A DNA stretch of 64,000 bases from assembly GCA_963978545.1 (NCBI GenBank), contig OZ021722.1:4096001-4160000 (forward strand), in the 5' to 3' direction. Numbering within the stretch: position 1 is the stretch's first letter; each line of letters starts with the position of its first letter. A program made the translations under genes and the position numbers. Below, piece after piece: positions 1 to 11,439 of this stretch. The notes beneath the pieces are model-generated. The model saw only the letters and a program-made list of their open reading frames with translations. It was not told the origin of the DNA and did not search any database. The stretch comes from Linyphia triangularis. Its lineage: Eukaryota; Arthropoda; Arachnida; Araneae; Linyphiidae.

Positions 1-290
1 CATTTGCTAACAAACTTGATTTTTTTTTCACGTTTTGCACATGCGCAATATTAAAGAAAACCTTAATGACAGGTCCCATGGTAATAACTAACCCGTGCAC
101 CAAATTTGAACATCGTAGTCAATTTGTTCGATAGTTATGCTGACCACTTGCAAACAGACAGGTATTTCTTAGACCACTATTTTAAGGTTAGGATGTTCCG
201 AAAAAAAAAAATGTTTTGACCGTTAACAATACTTATATTATACCATATGTTAACAAATGAGTAACTGAAAGTAAAAATTGACACATGAAA
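1..290 (+). repeat. R1 dispersed repeat, 3' part
   Basis: This is the right-hand third of the R1 family. It shows the shared phrases 'caaatttgaacatcg', 'agttatgctgacca', 'taggatgttccgaaa' and the terminal 'gtaactgaaagtaaaaa', all of which recur at 3.1-3.4, 12.9-13.1, 16.0-16.3 and 25.0-25.2 kb. It is cut by the window edge. No open frame is shared between copies, so R1 looks non-coding. Confidence 0.75.
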
Positions 291-863
291 AAACTAATTT
301 TATTACTCATCTTTAAATTGAATGCCTTAAGTTGAATATCAATCGCCAAACAAATAAATAAATAAAAAAAAAAAAAAAAAAACTCGTCAATTTAATTTTC
401 TCAGACATCAATTTAATGAGAATCATAATTTCTTCTCCGCATGGCACAACAAAAATATATTTCCTCAGTACCGAAGAAATATATTTTCTAACTCCTAATT
501 GCCATAAACATCGCATTCTAAGCGTTCCAAAAGAACCACTTCCGAAAGGCTCTAAGCCCTATTGACAAGGCATCACAAAGCACTGGCATATCACTTCCTT
601 TCAGTGTTGCCAGGTACCAGCTACTCTTTTTTTTATTTAATCAACCAGCCACTCATGCGTTTCAGGAATGTGACGTCACTCCCACAATATTCGCTTCGAA
701 AGACAGATTACTTTGACTAAACTTTACGGAATTTAACACAATGCACTTTTTGTGGTTAAAAAATAGAATAGTATTTTAAAATGTCAACGGCACGCTTTTG
801 TTTTGTTGACAGCGATTGAAACGATAGTGTTTTTTTTTTTTCTTTTCTTTTTTTAATATTTTC
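291..863. other. Unassigned AT-rich spacer
   Basis: I see no gene. The only notable site is a perfect CRE palindrome (TGACGTCA) at 671-678, with no coding frame nearby to make it meaningful. Confidence 0.5.
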
Positions 864-1239
864 TTAAGAGGAAGTCCTTGTGATGATCATTCCTTATACT
901 CACTGTGTTACAATTTTCTAGCGCCGGTGCATTTAGAAACTACTTTGTACAAAACCTTGACTTTTGGTGAGTAGGTACGAAAATGATCACTTAATAAAAT
1001 CGATTATATATAAAAATTAAAATAGCATCTACATTTACTTAGGGTTCCAAATACAAAATAAAACATATTTGCCGATATTTTCGAGTTTTTAATTTATGTC
1101 ATTTCGTGAAGGTGATCTTTTTCGTAACTACTCACCAAATGTAAAGGTGATTCTATTAAGTAGTTTCTAAATGCACTGGGCTATAAGATTGTAACATAGC
1201 GAGCATAGGGATTGATTCTTACTAGAACTTAGTCTTAAA
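864..1239. mobile_element. R4 foldback MITE, copy 1
   Basis: The two ends are inverted copies of each other over about 150 bp: left 'catttagaaactactttgta', right 'taagtagtttctaaatgcac'. Each end begins with TTAAGA/TTAAGT. It is short, non-coding and AT-rich in the middle. Related copies lie at 6170-7842, 23238-24341 and 59040-59520. Confidence 0.75.
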
Positions 1240-1609
1240 CATATATTAAGCTAGTACTTATTACAAGAGAGGGCATTTTAAAGAAGGTTGTTTTTTGTAT
1301 ATCGTATAATAATAATAATTTGATATTATTTGCTCAATTTTGGAACAAAGTTTTGGACAATTATGTTTAAAACATATTGATACTTTTAAAATATCGTCAT
1401 TACAGAAAATAAACCAAAGATGTAAATATAGATTCAGCATAAAAAAAAATGCAATTTTGTAGCCAACTGTCCGGGAAGTTTTTTTCACACGAATGTAAAA
1501 AAAAAGCCTTAAATCTTTTTAAACTGGAAAGTTGTGAGGCGCCCTTTGAAAAATGATGAATATATACGAAATAATTATTAAAAAATTAAATTTTTCTTTC
1601 AATACTGTG
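1240..1609. other. Unassigned AT-rich spacer
   Basis: Low-complexity AT-rich sequence. No gene or recognised repeat is seen. Confidence 0.4.
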
Positions 1610-2080
1610 CAATTGAAAATTTTACAGAAATATCTATTTTATTTCCAATTCCTAAGAAACTTACAACCATTTTTTTTTTCTTTCCTCAAAACAGTTACAT
1701 CCTCCACGGTTGTCCCTGTCATTATACTATGAAAAATAATTAACTATGAAAAATAATTATGTTGAAATTGAAATTTTCCCTAAGTAATTTTGTGCATGTG
1801 AGCGTAACTTTTACAAGTAATTCTTCAGAGTCTTATGAAAAAAACTTTTTTTTTCCTGAAGACAATTCCATCCTCCACTGTTGCCATTTTCATTATATCT
1901 GTGAGAAAAATAGATTGAAATTGAAACAATTCTCTGAGAAAGGGGGGAAAAAAAAAACACTCTTAAAATCTAATCTCCATATCACGTGAAAAGAAATAAA
2001 AAAAGATGCATGCGCATCTCATTAAATCTAAAAAATTATACGGCTTCATCTTGCAGAGTTACAAAATGAGCAGTCAAGGT
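1610..2080 (+). repeat. R5 dispersed repeat with internal duplication
   Basis: The block 'gacaattccatcctccactg...cattatatc' and the following 'gatgcatgcgcatctcattaa' recur at 62990-63630, and in reverse at 26080-26233 and 28800-28930. Here the 5' block is present twice (about 1620-1760 and 1790-1930), which suggests a local tandem duplication. Non-coding. Confidence 0.6.
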
Positions 2081-2604
2081 AAGGTTCTACACTTAATAAG
2101 ATACATACGAGCGAAAATTCAAGTGCTTAGGTGGAATTTTAAAAAAATCGACTTTTGGCCAGCTTTTAGACCCAGTAAATACCCCAGTGTGCACCGTTAC
2201 ACTTTCTAGAGTGGCTAGAGACCAAACTGGCTCTAAAAAAATGAAAACCCCTAGATTCCACTAATCCATGCTGAATTTAAATAAAGTGACCAGTAATATA
2301 GTCTAGTTAAAAGTTATGCGATGCATCACGTGCCAAGTTTAAATGTTATTGCTCTGTCTTTTTTTGTGGTTTTGGAAAACGGGATAGATCCATCTTTTCT
2401 ACATTCCGATTAATTCTTTAAAGTGACTTCCGCCTTCTTATGTATAGTATCGGAAACTGTCCAAAGGAAATAGGAAGAGTTTTGTCATAAATATTTATGT
2501 CGGGAAGTGGCGACAGATTAAGGATTAGAATAACGAGAAGTAAATCACTTTCCAAACGCTGTAAAGCGCCATTCCAAACGGAACGAAGTTGCTTTGGTTG
2601 TCTA

Positions 2605-2606
<2 letters not shown>
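2081..2606. other. Unassigned spacer
   Basis: No gene or recognised repeat is seen. Short open frames here are AT-rich and have no recognisable motif. Confidence 0.4.

Positions 2607-2694
<88 letters not shown>
2607..2694. repeat. (AT)n microsatellite
   Basis: About 44 uninterrupted AT dinucleotides. The long Tyr/Ile open frames across it on both strands are artefacts. Confidence 0.98.
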
Positions 2695-2697
<3 letters not shown>

Positions 2698-2727
2698 GGT
2701 TTATAAAACTAGAGGTATAAAACCAAA

Positions 2728-3395
2728 TTTTAATCACACTATTATGATGACGTGCATTTGTGTTATTTACCTTTTTTATATTTTCATCATTCATTTAGAA
2801 AAACTGGTCATTTAGGCGATAATTCCTTTTTATAGGACTTTAAAAAAATCGCCAAAAATGGTGATTTTGGCGATATACTTTTCGATAATTCTAACATTAT
2901 CCTAAGTGAAACAGAGGAGAGGAGAAAAGGGTCATTGACGTGCGATGCTCAAGGGAAAATAACTCTGTTTTGAAGACACAGCTTCTTAGACTTTTATAGC
3001 ATTTTTAAGGGAATTTCGGAGGTGGGGATGTTTTGATCACTTTAAGGGGCATTATCATAGCGTTTTTGATCAAAATCGTTAGAGCCGTTTTTTAGCAATC
3101 ACTGAAAAACATGATTTTTGCAATGTCAGCCACCTTCTATGCATGGCCTATTTTGACGAAAACCTTAGTGGTAGATCATATGGCCACCACCAACCTATGT
3201 ACCAAATTTGAACATCGTATGTCAATTCATTTGAGAGTTATGTTGACCACGTACACACGGAAATTTTTTCTACTCCACTTTTTTGAAGTTAGGATGTTCC
3301 GAAACGTGGAGACCCGTTAGAAAAAATTGTCCGAAAATAATATTTTCATTACATAATGTAAGCATATGGGGAATTGAAAGTAAAAAACCTGTAAA
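2728..3395 (+). repeat. R1 dispersed repeat, near complete
   Basis: It contains the R1 head ('tcatttagaaaaactggtca', 'ggcgata'), the middle ('ggggatgttttgatcac', 'aatcgttagagccg'), and the tail ('catatggggaattgaaagta'). Its left end abuts an (AT)n tract. No conserved open frame. Confidence 0.8.
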
Positions 3396-4009
3396 TACTG
3401 TTTTACATTTCTTAACAATAAAAGAAATTGGTAATTTATTTATTAGTATTTAATGGATTCTTTTATTTCTTATCACAGTTCGATTTGCATATTGAATTAT
3501 AAATTATTACATCCTAATAAACTAGTTTACTTTAACAAACGATTTGAAACAATTATTCCACACTCAAAGAGTAATTGAAAAAACTTCAATAAATACTCTT
3601 ATAAATGTTTGTGCCTTCCAATCGAAAACTCATTTCGTCACGTGAATGACATAAAACGGGCTTTAAAAGAAAACTGTCTTCATACGGAAATTCATAATGA
3701 GCTAATTAGGATTGAGTTAATTTTTTTTTTTATTCTTTTCACATTTTGGAGTTAAAATAAGTTGAAATAATAGCGAGTTACAAAATTCAACATGATTTCA
3801 AATGTTACTTGCGAAATATATATAGAACTTCAATTCAAAATGAAGAATTTAATGAATTTAATAAAATTTAAAAAGGAACTTTTTATGTCCTTAATATGCA
3901 CTGTTAACTGTTATGTACAAAATTTCAACTTAATTAAGAGATTTTATGATCACATCGAATTTTCAGGAGAAAATCATAGATTCTTTTAGACTAAAATTTT
4001 TTTTAGCTC
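3396..4009. other. Unassigned AT-rich spacer
   Basis: Very AT-rich. The 65-codon frame at 3792-3989 is low-complexity and has no recognisable motif, so I do not call a gene. Confidence 0.4.
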
Positions 4010-4370
4010 CAAAAACTCGACAGAATGCATGGACATCGACAATGAATCTATCTGCCAAGTTTCAGTTTGAGTAGATGATAGCAAGTTCGTTAATCTGCTA
4101 TCCGAAGATTTGCGTGCAATGAGCTGTTAAATGGAATTTATTAGTATTCCAAAAAAAAATTATAAAAATGAGTGTAAATGCGACATTTTTGGGGCAGTGA
4201 CAACCCCCAAAATTTTATAGAATGCATTGTCATCTATATCGAATCTATCTGCCATGTTTCAGCCCGATCAGATGACGGAAAGTGGATTAATTTGGCTTCC
4301 GCAGATTTGCCCGGTAGCCACAAACAAACAAAATCGGAGTTAATGAATAGGATTTCATAAAAAAAAAAAA
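4010..4370 (+). repeat. R2 repeat, two adjacent 3' fragments
   Basis: The R2 3' block (gctccaaaa / tgacaacccccaaaatttta, then 'atagaatgcat', 'gaatctatctgcca', 'agtttcag') occurs twice in a row, at about 4005-4140 and 4170-4355. It ends in 'aaaatcggagttaatgaat'. The complete form is at 20180-20840. Confidence 0.7.
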
Positions 4371-4450
4371 AAAGTCCAAAAGGAGACTAAGCAATAAAAG
4401 ATACTTCTATTCAGTTGCGTGTCTCTCTAAAGAGTGTGCCACGTACTTGG

Positions 4451-4632
4451 TTGGTTGTTTTTCAGATTATCTGGCGCCGTCAGCAACACGAGGGCTATAA
4501 AATGCGCCGAAACATTCGTCATTAGACAAGCCAACGTACATTTACAAACACCCATGCCTAACACGGGACTCGGAACCCGCAACCTCGCGGTTTAGAAGAT
4601 AGCACGCTAACCACCATACCGTTTGGTCGGCA
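4451..4632 (-). mobile_element. SINE-A (tRNA-derived), full length with TSD
   Basis: Read on the minus strand it starts GCCGACCAAACGG, carries an A-box-like TGGTTAGCGTGC and a B-box region close to GGTTCGAGTCC, and ends in a (CCAA)n-type tail. A 12-bp target-site duplication, CCACGTACTTGG, flanks it at 4439-4450 and 4633-4644, which is the signature of LINE-mediated retroposition. Confidence 0.9.
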
Positions 4633-4699
4633 CCACGTACTTGGACAACATCATTCATGGACACACCATCATTCATTCACCACCATCATCGTGGACATT

Positions 4700-5045
4700 G
4701 CTGCGACACCATCATTCAAGGTGTCTCAGCAGCAAGATTAGGTCGCACATCATTCTGAATTTCTTACATAATGCAGAGAAATGGCAGTTCAATAAGAAAT
4801 ATACTGGTCTGCCGGAAGAAACATGGCCGAAGCAGTTCGAAAATCGACTTTGAATGGGTTGAACTAAATTCGATAGCCAAGCGTAACATAACTTGTCAAA
4901 TAAGGAGCATTCTCTTTTTATTTGATAACCCATCGTTCTTAAATGTGGAAGGGTTCAGATGATTTCATTTCTCTGACGCCAAATACTTGTATATTTTAAA
5001 TGTGAGTCAAGGTTACGATAAATATTACGTCATCAGTGATGGATT
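4700..5045 (+). repeat. Degenerate R3-related fragment
   Basis: The phrases 'catcattctgaatttctta', 'actggtctgccg', 'atggccgaa', 'aaaatcgactttgaatg' and 'acgtcatcagtga' run in the same order as in the R3 MITEs at 18.5, 23.6 and 41.7 kb, but the sequence is heavily diverged and lacks the right arm. Confidence 0.5.
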
Positions 5046-5740
5046 ATTTAATGATAAGTTTGAGATTTAATCCATCAGAATTTAACCATATCAAATTTTA
5101 TGGAGAACTATTAAATAGTACTCGAAGTTGACCATATTCAGCAAACAAATATTTTCTTAGCATTTAGCATTTTTTAGACTGTTCTATTAGTTCTACTGCT
5201 TTTGTGAAATTCATTTATTCTTTACATCTCGGTTAATTATTATTATCATTTATTTATACTATTTAACAGTTTATTATTAAACTCTTAAATAGTACATTAT
5301 CAAACTATTAAATAGTATACGACATTGACGAATTCAGAATACAAATATTTTCTTAGCATTTAGTATTTTTAGACGACTCTATGCCTCTCTATGTATTTCA
5401 TTTATTTTTTCTTTTTCTGTTTATTTATATTTATTTTTTTAAATATTACTTTAATAATAAACTATAGAACTATTAAATTGTATAAAAAACTTGACGAATT
5501 CAACAAATAAATAATTTCTTAGTATTTAGCATTTTGTAGACAGTTTATGAATTCATTTATATTTTACTTCTCTGTTTATTATTATTTTTATTAATTTTTT
5601 TAAAATATTAAATAGTACACTATAAAGACTATTAAGTAGTTCACGAAATAGACGGATTCAGCAAACAAATATTTTCTTAGTATTTTTTTAGACGATTCTA
5701 GTTTTTTTATGAAGTTCATTTTTTTTTTTCCTTCTTTGTG
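5046..5740. repeat. AT-rich tandem repeat, ~160-200-bp unit, about four copies
   Basis: The phrase 'gcaaacaaatattttcttag' or a close variant recurs at about 5141, 5335, 5500 and 5661. Each is preceded by 'attaaatagta' and 'gac..attca' and followed by 'tttagacgattct'. The units have diverged and differ in length. Confidence 0.7.
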
Positions 5741-5800
5741 TATTATTATTATTATTATTTTTTTTTTTTATTATTATTATTATTATTTTTTTTTTTTTGT
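5741..5800. repeat. (TTA)n / poly-T low-complexity tract
   Basis: Interrupted TTA/ATT triplets and T-runs at the right end of the preceding tandem array. Confidence 0.8.
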
Positions 5801-6169
5801 TTTGGTCCTTTTCTTCAACTTTATTTTAATAAAAAGTTCATCGAATTTATTTGCCACCCTTTGACGATGGACTCAATGATTAAAAAAAAAAAAAAAAAAA
5901 GTCTTCCCGATTCACTGTTAAGCTTAAAGCCCACTTGAAGTAAGTTTAAGAGCAAAATTTAGATCTCCTATCAACCACGGGACGTTTTGCCTTAGAGCTG
6001 TCAACGAGAAGAAAAAGAAAGTGTTTATTTCCCATAAAAGTCAATGAAGCTTCACGGTTCGTTAGGTAAAGCCACACAGTCAATGTTCTGAGACGAAGAA
6101 GTGAGAGTGTTTTCTTTTTCCATCCGATACAGTAGGGGGGAGACAAAAATTACTAAAATTTGAATTGCC
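5801..6169. other. Unassigned spacer
   Basis: Moderately GC-balanced sequence with no recognised repeat. A 66-codon minus-strand frame (5946-6146) has no motif or context to support it. Confidence 0.4.
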
Positions 6170-6339
6170 TTAAGAGAAAGTCTTAGTAAGGATCATTCCC
6201 TATACTCGCTACGTTACAATCTTCTAGCCATGGCATTTAGAAACTATATTTTTTTATATATAAAACATTGAAATTTGGTGAATAGGTACGAATATGATTA
6301 CTTAATGAAATGACATAAATTGTTTTCATTTAACGTCTA

Positions 6340-7582
6340 TCTCCATATATAAGGCAAAGCCCTCACTCACTCATCACTAATTCTCCCACTTCCCACATGT
6401 CCACAACTCTGAAAATTGGTACAAATATTAACAGTGGTAAACATAGAAAAAGTAAGCTATTCCGATCTAAAGGGGTTAAACGTTTCAAAAGAGGGATATT
6501 CGAATGTCCCACTTCCCATATGGTCACAATTTTCAAAACTGGTACAAATATCGACAATGGTAAACATAGAAAAAGTAAGCTATTCCAATCTCGATTACTC
6601 CATGTTAAGGGGTCGAAAAAGGGTTAAACCTTTCAAATGAGGGATATTCGAATGTCCCACTTCCCATATGATCACAATTTTCAAAACTGGTACAAATATC
6701 GACAATGGTAAACATAGAAAAAGTAAGCTATTCCAATCTCGATTACTCCATGTTAAGGGGTCGAAAAAGGGTTAAACCTTTCAAATGAGGGATATTCGAA
6801 TGTCCCACTTCCCATATGATCACAATTTTCAAAACTGGTACAAATATCGACAATGGTAAACATAGAAAAGTTAAGCTATTCCGATCTCGACTAACCCTCT
6901 TTAAGGGGTGGAAAAGAGGTTAAACGTTTCAAACGAGGGATATTCGAATGTGACACTTTCCATTTAGTCACAACTCTGAAAATTTGTGCAAATGACAACA
7001 AAGACAAATATAGAAAAAGTAGGCTATTCCGATCGTGATTAACCCACTTTAAGGGGTCTAAAAGGGGTTAAACGTTCCAAACGAGGGATATTCGAATGTC
7101 AAATTACCCACATGGTCACAACATTGAAAATTAGTGCAAATGACAAAAAATACAAACATATAAAAAGTAAGCTATTCCGATCAAGATTAACCCTCATAAA
7201 GGGGTGGAAAAGGGGTTAAATATTCCAAACGAGGGATATCCAAGATGACCCACTTTCAATGTTATCACAATTCTGATATTTGGTGCAAATGTTACGAAGA
7301 GAAAATATCGAAAAATTAGTTAAAAATTAGTTATTAGTAAGTTATTATTAGTAGTTAAAATTATTAAAAATATCCAAAGGGTTCTAAACTAGGGATATTC
7401 CAATATATTCTCAATTATTAATTTTGGAAAAAATATCAACAAAGGAAAGTTCCTATTTTGATAATTCAAATTGTCGGGATCGCAATGGAAGCAAGCGTCT
7501 GAAGTGTAAAATAAATGAATGTCTTTTGATTGCTAAAATGCACATGGTAAAATTTCGTAGATCAGCACGGGTATTCAGCTAG
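6340..7582 (+). mobile_element. Non-autonomous Helitron
   Basis: It begins TCTCCATATATAAGGCAAAG and ends CACGGGTATTCAGCTAG, that is, 5'-TC and 3'-CTAG, and sits between A and T of the host site with no target duplication: exactly the Helitron insertion rule. The paralogous R4 copy at 59264-59275 reads straight through GTCTATCTATT, which proves the boundaries. No Rep/helicase coding is present. The body is made of 148-bp tandem units. Confidence 0.9.
6357..7400 (+). repeat. 148-bp tandem repeat inside the Helitron, ~7 units
   Basis: The phrase 'gagggatattcgaatgt' recurs at a near-constant step, with its 'cgaat' or variant at 6501, 6649, 6797, 6945, 7093, about 7240 and about 7400. Each unit carries 'ggtacaaat', 'aaacatagaaaaagtaagct' and 'aaggggt..aaa.gggtt'. 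The central units are nearly identical and the outer ones diverged. The same unit occurs inverted at 50.9-51.55 kb. Confidence 0.95.
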
Positions 7583-8009
7583 TCTATTATAAATGAAAAT
7601 TAAAATAGCCAAACACAAAACCAGATGGAGTCACTGCATATACATTGATGTAAGGATTTCAAACATAAAATAAAATACACGAGTGGTATTTTTGAGTTTT
7701 TAATAGACGTCATCTTCTTAAGTAATCATTTTTATACCTATTCCCCAAATTTTAAGGTTTTATACAAAGTAGTTTCTAAATGCACTGGGCTAGAGGATTG
7801 AAACACAGCGAGAATGGGATCCTTACCAGCACCTCCACTTAACTCAGCTGTTATGAAATACAAAAGGTCGAAAAACAGAAATCGTTCAACATTACTTATT
7901 ACTTTCAATTACTCTATATTTAATATAGGTAGGTGTGTTTCAATCGGCAAAAATATAAATCTAGATTATTTTTTTCTTTGCATTTCAACACGTTTTGGTA
8001 CGTCGTGAA

Positions 8010-8290
8010 AGAGACTAGGACTGTGAAATATCGCCCAAATTTAAATGACACTTAATACTAATCGCTGCATTTAAATTTGTCATGGATTAGCGTAATTTAG
8101 CGTTTTCGTTTTCATAGTTTTCATTATTTAAAAAAAATTGACCGTTTGGCGATAATTATTACCTTATTTGCAAGGAAATGAAAAAACGACGCCAAAACGG
8201 TAAAATTGGCGATATGTTTTGCAAAAAATATTACATTATACTTTCTTGCAAGTGCAACAGAAAAAAAAAATTGTTGTAAACTTTCAATGA
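8010..8290 (+). repeat. R1 head fragment
   Basis: It matches the R1 5' portion: 'gtgaaatatcgcccaa', 'aattgaccgtttggcgataat', 'cttgcaagtgcaacag'. It runs into AT-rich sequence before the R2 block that follows. Confidence 0.65.
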
Positions 8291-8479
8291 CAGATATTAA
8301 TAAAAGTAGAGCCATTATGAAAATATCTTAAAAAGCACACCACGCTTTTTTACGATAAAATAAATATTTCTTGTTAATCACTCTATTCTTATTTCAAACT
8401 TATTTAAAATTATTTTCTACTGTTTAGTTCACTTTTCTATTAAAGAGTTATTTTTAGTTTTTAAAACTATCAATTATTA

Positions 8480-9140
8480 TATTCATTAACACAGCACCGA
8501 TTCCGTAAATTTCTCTCAACAAAATGTGCCGCAAACTACGCTTCGAAATTTATTTATTAAAAATGAACGTGAATTTTTTGCACTCACGTACAAATACCTT
8601 TTATTGATTCTGATTAAAATAATTTTATTATTTATTTATTCAAAAAACTTGCAACAGGAAAGAGTTTCTTCAGTGATCGGTTAAATGCTCTTCTAACGTG
8701 ATTTTGATGACGGAAAGATGATTTTTTGGTATTCCATAAAAGCAACCTTTTTAGTGACAGTAACAGCCCCAAAATTTGATAGATTGGTTGGTTGTTTTCA
8801 AATTATCTGGCGCCGTCAGCAACACGAGTGCTATAATGCGCCGAAACATTCGTCATTAGACAAGCCAACATACATTTACACAAACACCCATGCCTTAGAC
8901 GGGACTCGGAACCCGCAACCTCGCGGTCTAGAAGCCAGCACGCTAACCACTACACCGTTTACTCGGACAAAATTTGATAGAAAACATTCTCATCGACATC
9001 GTATCTATTTGCCGAGTTTCAGCCCGATTGGATAAAGGCAAGGGGGTTAATTAGGCCTCCGCAAGTTTTCTTGCAATCGACTTACCTAGACACACCCACA
9101 TGCACACAAAATCGAAATTAATATAAAAGATTAGTTATGA
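8480..9140 (+). repeat. R2 dispersed repeat interrupted by SINE-A
   Basis: R2 phrases in order: 'attaacacagcaccgattc', 'atgtgccgcaaactacg', 'caacaggaaagagtttcttc', 'cagccccaaaatttgatag', 'tgccgagtttcagcccgatt', ending 'aaaatcgaaattaatata'. The SINE at 8784-8968 duplicates the R2 sequence AAAATTTGATAGA. Confidence 0.8.
8784..8968 (-). mobile_element. SINE-A with 13-bp TSD
   Basis: Full-length tRNA-derived SINE on the minus strand. It is flanked by perfect copies of AAAATTTGATAGA (8771-8783 and 8969-8981), which is R2's own sequence, so the SINE landed in an existing R2 copy. Confidence 0.92.
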
Positions 9141-9544
9141 TTCATACACTTGAAAAACAATTTTTTTTCAATTGTTTAAGACAATTCGTAATCGATTTAA
9201 ATCAAAAGGGAAACAATTCTGTAATTCTTTATTATCTTCGGAATCGGTAGTACTTAACTAATGACGACAAAAATTAAACAATTTCAAATTTCAAAATACA
9301 AATTCGCACACTTTTTTTTTACGGATGAACGAACAGCAATTGCATTTATAACCAAGCACAAAAAAATCGCTTTTCCAAAATAAATAAACACATTGCAACG
9401 TTATGGATCACTCGGAAGTGAAAACTGGTTGACTCGAAACACTTTTCATAATTAAGAACTGATTGTGTTAGGGTTTTCCTGACACGAGAGTAACACCTGT
9501 GCTGTTTCGTAACATCGTTAGGCAGGGTTTGGTTTCCTGAAAGT
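9141..9544. other. Unassigned spacer
   Basis: No gene or recognised repeat is seen. Confidence 0.4.
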
Positions 9545-9690
9545 TTGGTTGGTTTATTCGCTCATCGACCTATTTTTATGCACGATCAGGTCGGGACCTA
9601 CAGGTTATCGTAGATTCCGAACCAAAACGAACATCCATGCCTAGCTCGATATTCGAAACCGGCACCTTTGGCATGCGAGGTCAGAGCATC
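9545..9690 (-). mobile_element. SINE-B (tRNA-derived) fragment
   Basis: On the minus strand it carries 'aaggtgccggtttcgaatat' (decayed B box), then 'taggcatggatgttcgtttt' and 'aggtcccgacctgatcgtgc'. The same order is found at 17740, 37445 and 37825. The A-box end is lost where the foldback element at 9688 begins. Confidence 0.75.
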
Positions 9691-10020
9691 GATATAGATA
9701 AACAACTGGATAGACTGCTCCATTGTCAATGCAAAGAGAAAAACGCGCCGGGAATTGCGAAGCTGGTGGGAAGAATAACCAATCACAGTTCGCTTTTATA
9801 GTTGGATGGAAATGCGAAACACCTTGTAAAAGGCTAGAGTATATATTTGTTTGCACATTTTTACTAATTAAGGTCTACTATTGACGTTTCTGCTGTGTAC
9901 AACCCAAAATTTTATTTTCAATCCTCGGCAATCAGTATTTTTTATCCCACCAACGGCATCTGGCAACGGCTTCATTTTCCCAGCGTTAAGCAGTCTATCC
10001 AGTTGTTTATTTATATCGAT
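9688..10020. mobile_element. Small foldback element
   Basis: The left end 'atcgatatagataaacaact' is matched in inverse at the right end by 'agttgtttatttatatcgat', with further inverse similarity inwards ('aagctggtggg' against 'cccaccaacgg'). This gives arms of about 130 bp. Non-coding. Confidence 0.65.
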
Positions 10021-11099
10021 GGGTCAGAGTCAAAGTAGGGTGGTTCGAAAAAGAAAAAAAAAGAAAAAAAAATTGTATTTTTGAAACGCATGAGGTGAAA
10101 AAAGTTGATACACATCTTGAAAAAAAAAAAAAAAAAACTGTAAAAAAAAAAAAAAAAATGTTGAAAAAATAATATCTTCCGATCTCGCATTCACCTCAAA
10201 GTTTGGAGAAAATACAAAAAATACCTATTTTTCCTAAATTTTTTTAAATTTCTAAACGTTATATATTTGAAAGGCAATTGTTTGCAATGTGTAGTGAAAG
10301 GGTGGTATAACACAGGAAAACACTCTTCTACATATTTTTAAAATATATATTAATAATTAAAAATATTCAAAAATAAATTGTTAAAAAAAATTATTTTTAT
10401 AAAATGAATATTAACGTTATTTTTTACATATTTTGTTAAAAAATTGTTTTATTTATTTCAAGCATTCACTTCAAAGTTTAGTATAAATATAAAAAATACC
10501 CTTTTTCCATCAGTTTGTAGAATACACCAATCACCAAATTATCTAGGTACATTAGTTTGTATTGTGTGGAATGAAGTAGATAGAACTTGGAAAAAAAAAT
10601 CAAATTAGTAATTTTTCAATAATAATCGTTCGAGCATAACCTTTGAAACATTGATAAAAACTGTGTTTTGGCGGGTGACCTCTCTCGTGATGCCTTCTCT
10701 TCCTTTGAAGTTCATAAACTTACTTCTATGAAAACGCATTGTAACTTATTCATAGGATCATAACGCACGTGGCTGTGATCGGGACTGCCCTGCATACTGG
10801 CTGAAAATAATCTGACAGATCAAATTACCCGTTTTAAGACCACTACATTGGGATATATGCCTCCTATACTCCAATGAACTACCATTCAGACGCCTATTTA
10901 AACACGTAGATAGTACTACAACAGGACAACATCTTGCAGTAACATAAAAAAAAATTTAAAAAATGGAAGATCCTTGAAAAATATCCCCTGACTGATTTTT
11001 TAAGTGTTGAATGTTTAATTCGTCACCTTGAGATGAACACAGATCAGCTATATCTTCTTGATATTATTACATTAAAAAAAAAGTTAATTTTCGGAAGGA

Positions 11100-11420
11100 C
11101 CTAAGAACATATATGTGGCAATTCGATTGTCTCGATACCTCCCTTAATATTTACTGGAAGTTTAAAATTCAGTTATTGGACGAAATGCTTCATTCCCTCA
11201 CCCAAAAAATTTGATTTCGGCAATGATTTTGCACGCAAGGAGAGATATAAGAGAACTGAGGCGCCAAGTTTTGAAATCTCGAGAACTTTCCTAGAGAAAG
11301 ACTGTCAGGCATTTCAAGACAACTGAACTTAACTTTATTGCCACTGATTACGTGGTCATAATTAATTGGAATGCTTGTATAATAGGACACCTCCTTTGTT
11401 AAGAGTAACAAACGAACATT
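11100..11420 (+). pseudogene. Decayed transposon ORF
   Basis: Reading the plus strand with stops ignored gives blocks such as SRYLP, NASFPHPKNL, RDIRELRRQVLKSREL and FKTTELNFIATDY. From memory, these resemble the C-terminal part of a protein repeated in many arthropod genomes, in which HPENLLL, IRELG..R..KAR and F..P.LNF.A..Y blocks occur in the same order. At least four in-frame stops break it here. It lies centrally between the long inverted termini, as a transposase would. I know no catalytic motif for this segment, and the family assignment is a recollection that a protein search should test. Confidence 0.5.
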
Positions 11421-11439
11421 AGTTAGTAAAGACTGGTGC

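Larger units (their letters stand above)
6170..7842. mobile_element. R4 foldback MITE, copy 2, split by a Helitron
   Basis: The left arm starts TTAAGAGAAAGTCTTAG and the right arm is its inverse, ending 'acctccacttaa'. The MITE is interrupted at the sequence GTCTA/TCTATT by the insertion at 6340-7582. R4 copies at 59.27 kb and 23.50 kb keep the uninterrupted site. Confidence 0.8.

Noticed and set aside
671..678. CRE palindrome TGACGTCA as a promoter element
   Set aside because: An isolated site with no start codon, CpG enrichment or exon nearby.
2497..2794. Long Tyr/Ile open frames on both strands
   Set aside because: They are translations of an (AT)n microsatellite; likewise at 25279-25533.
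6397..6640. Overlapping 74-76-codon frames
   Set aside because: By-products of the 148-bp tandem units in the Helitron; not shared in frame along the array.
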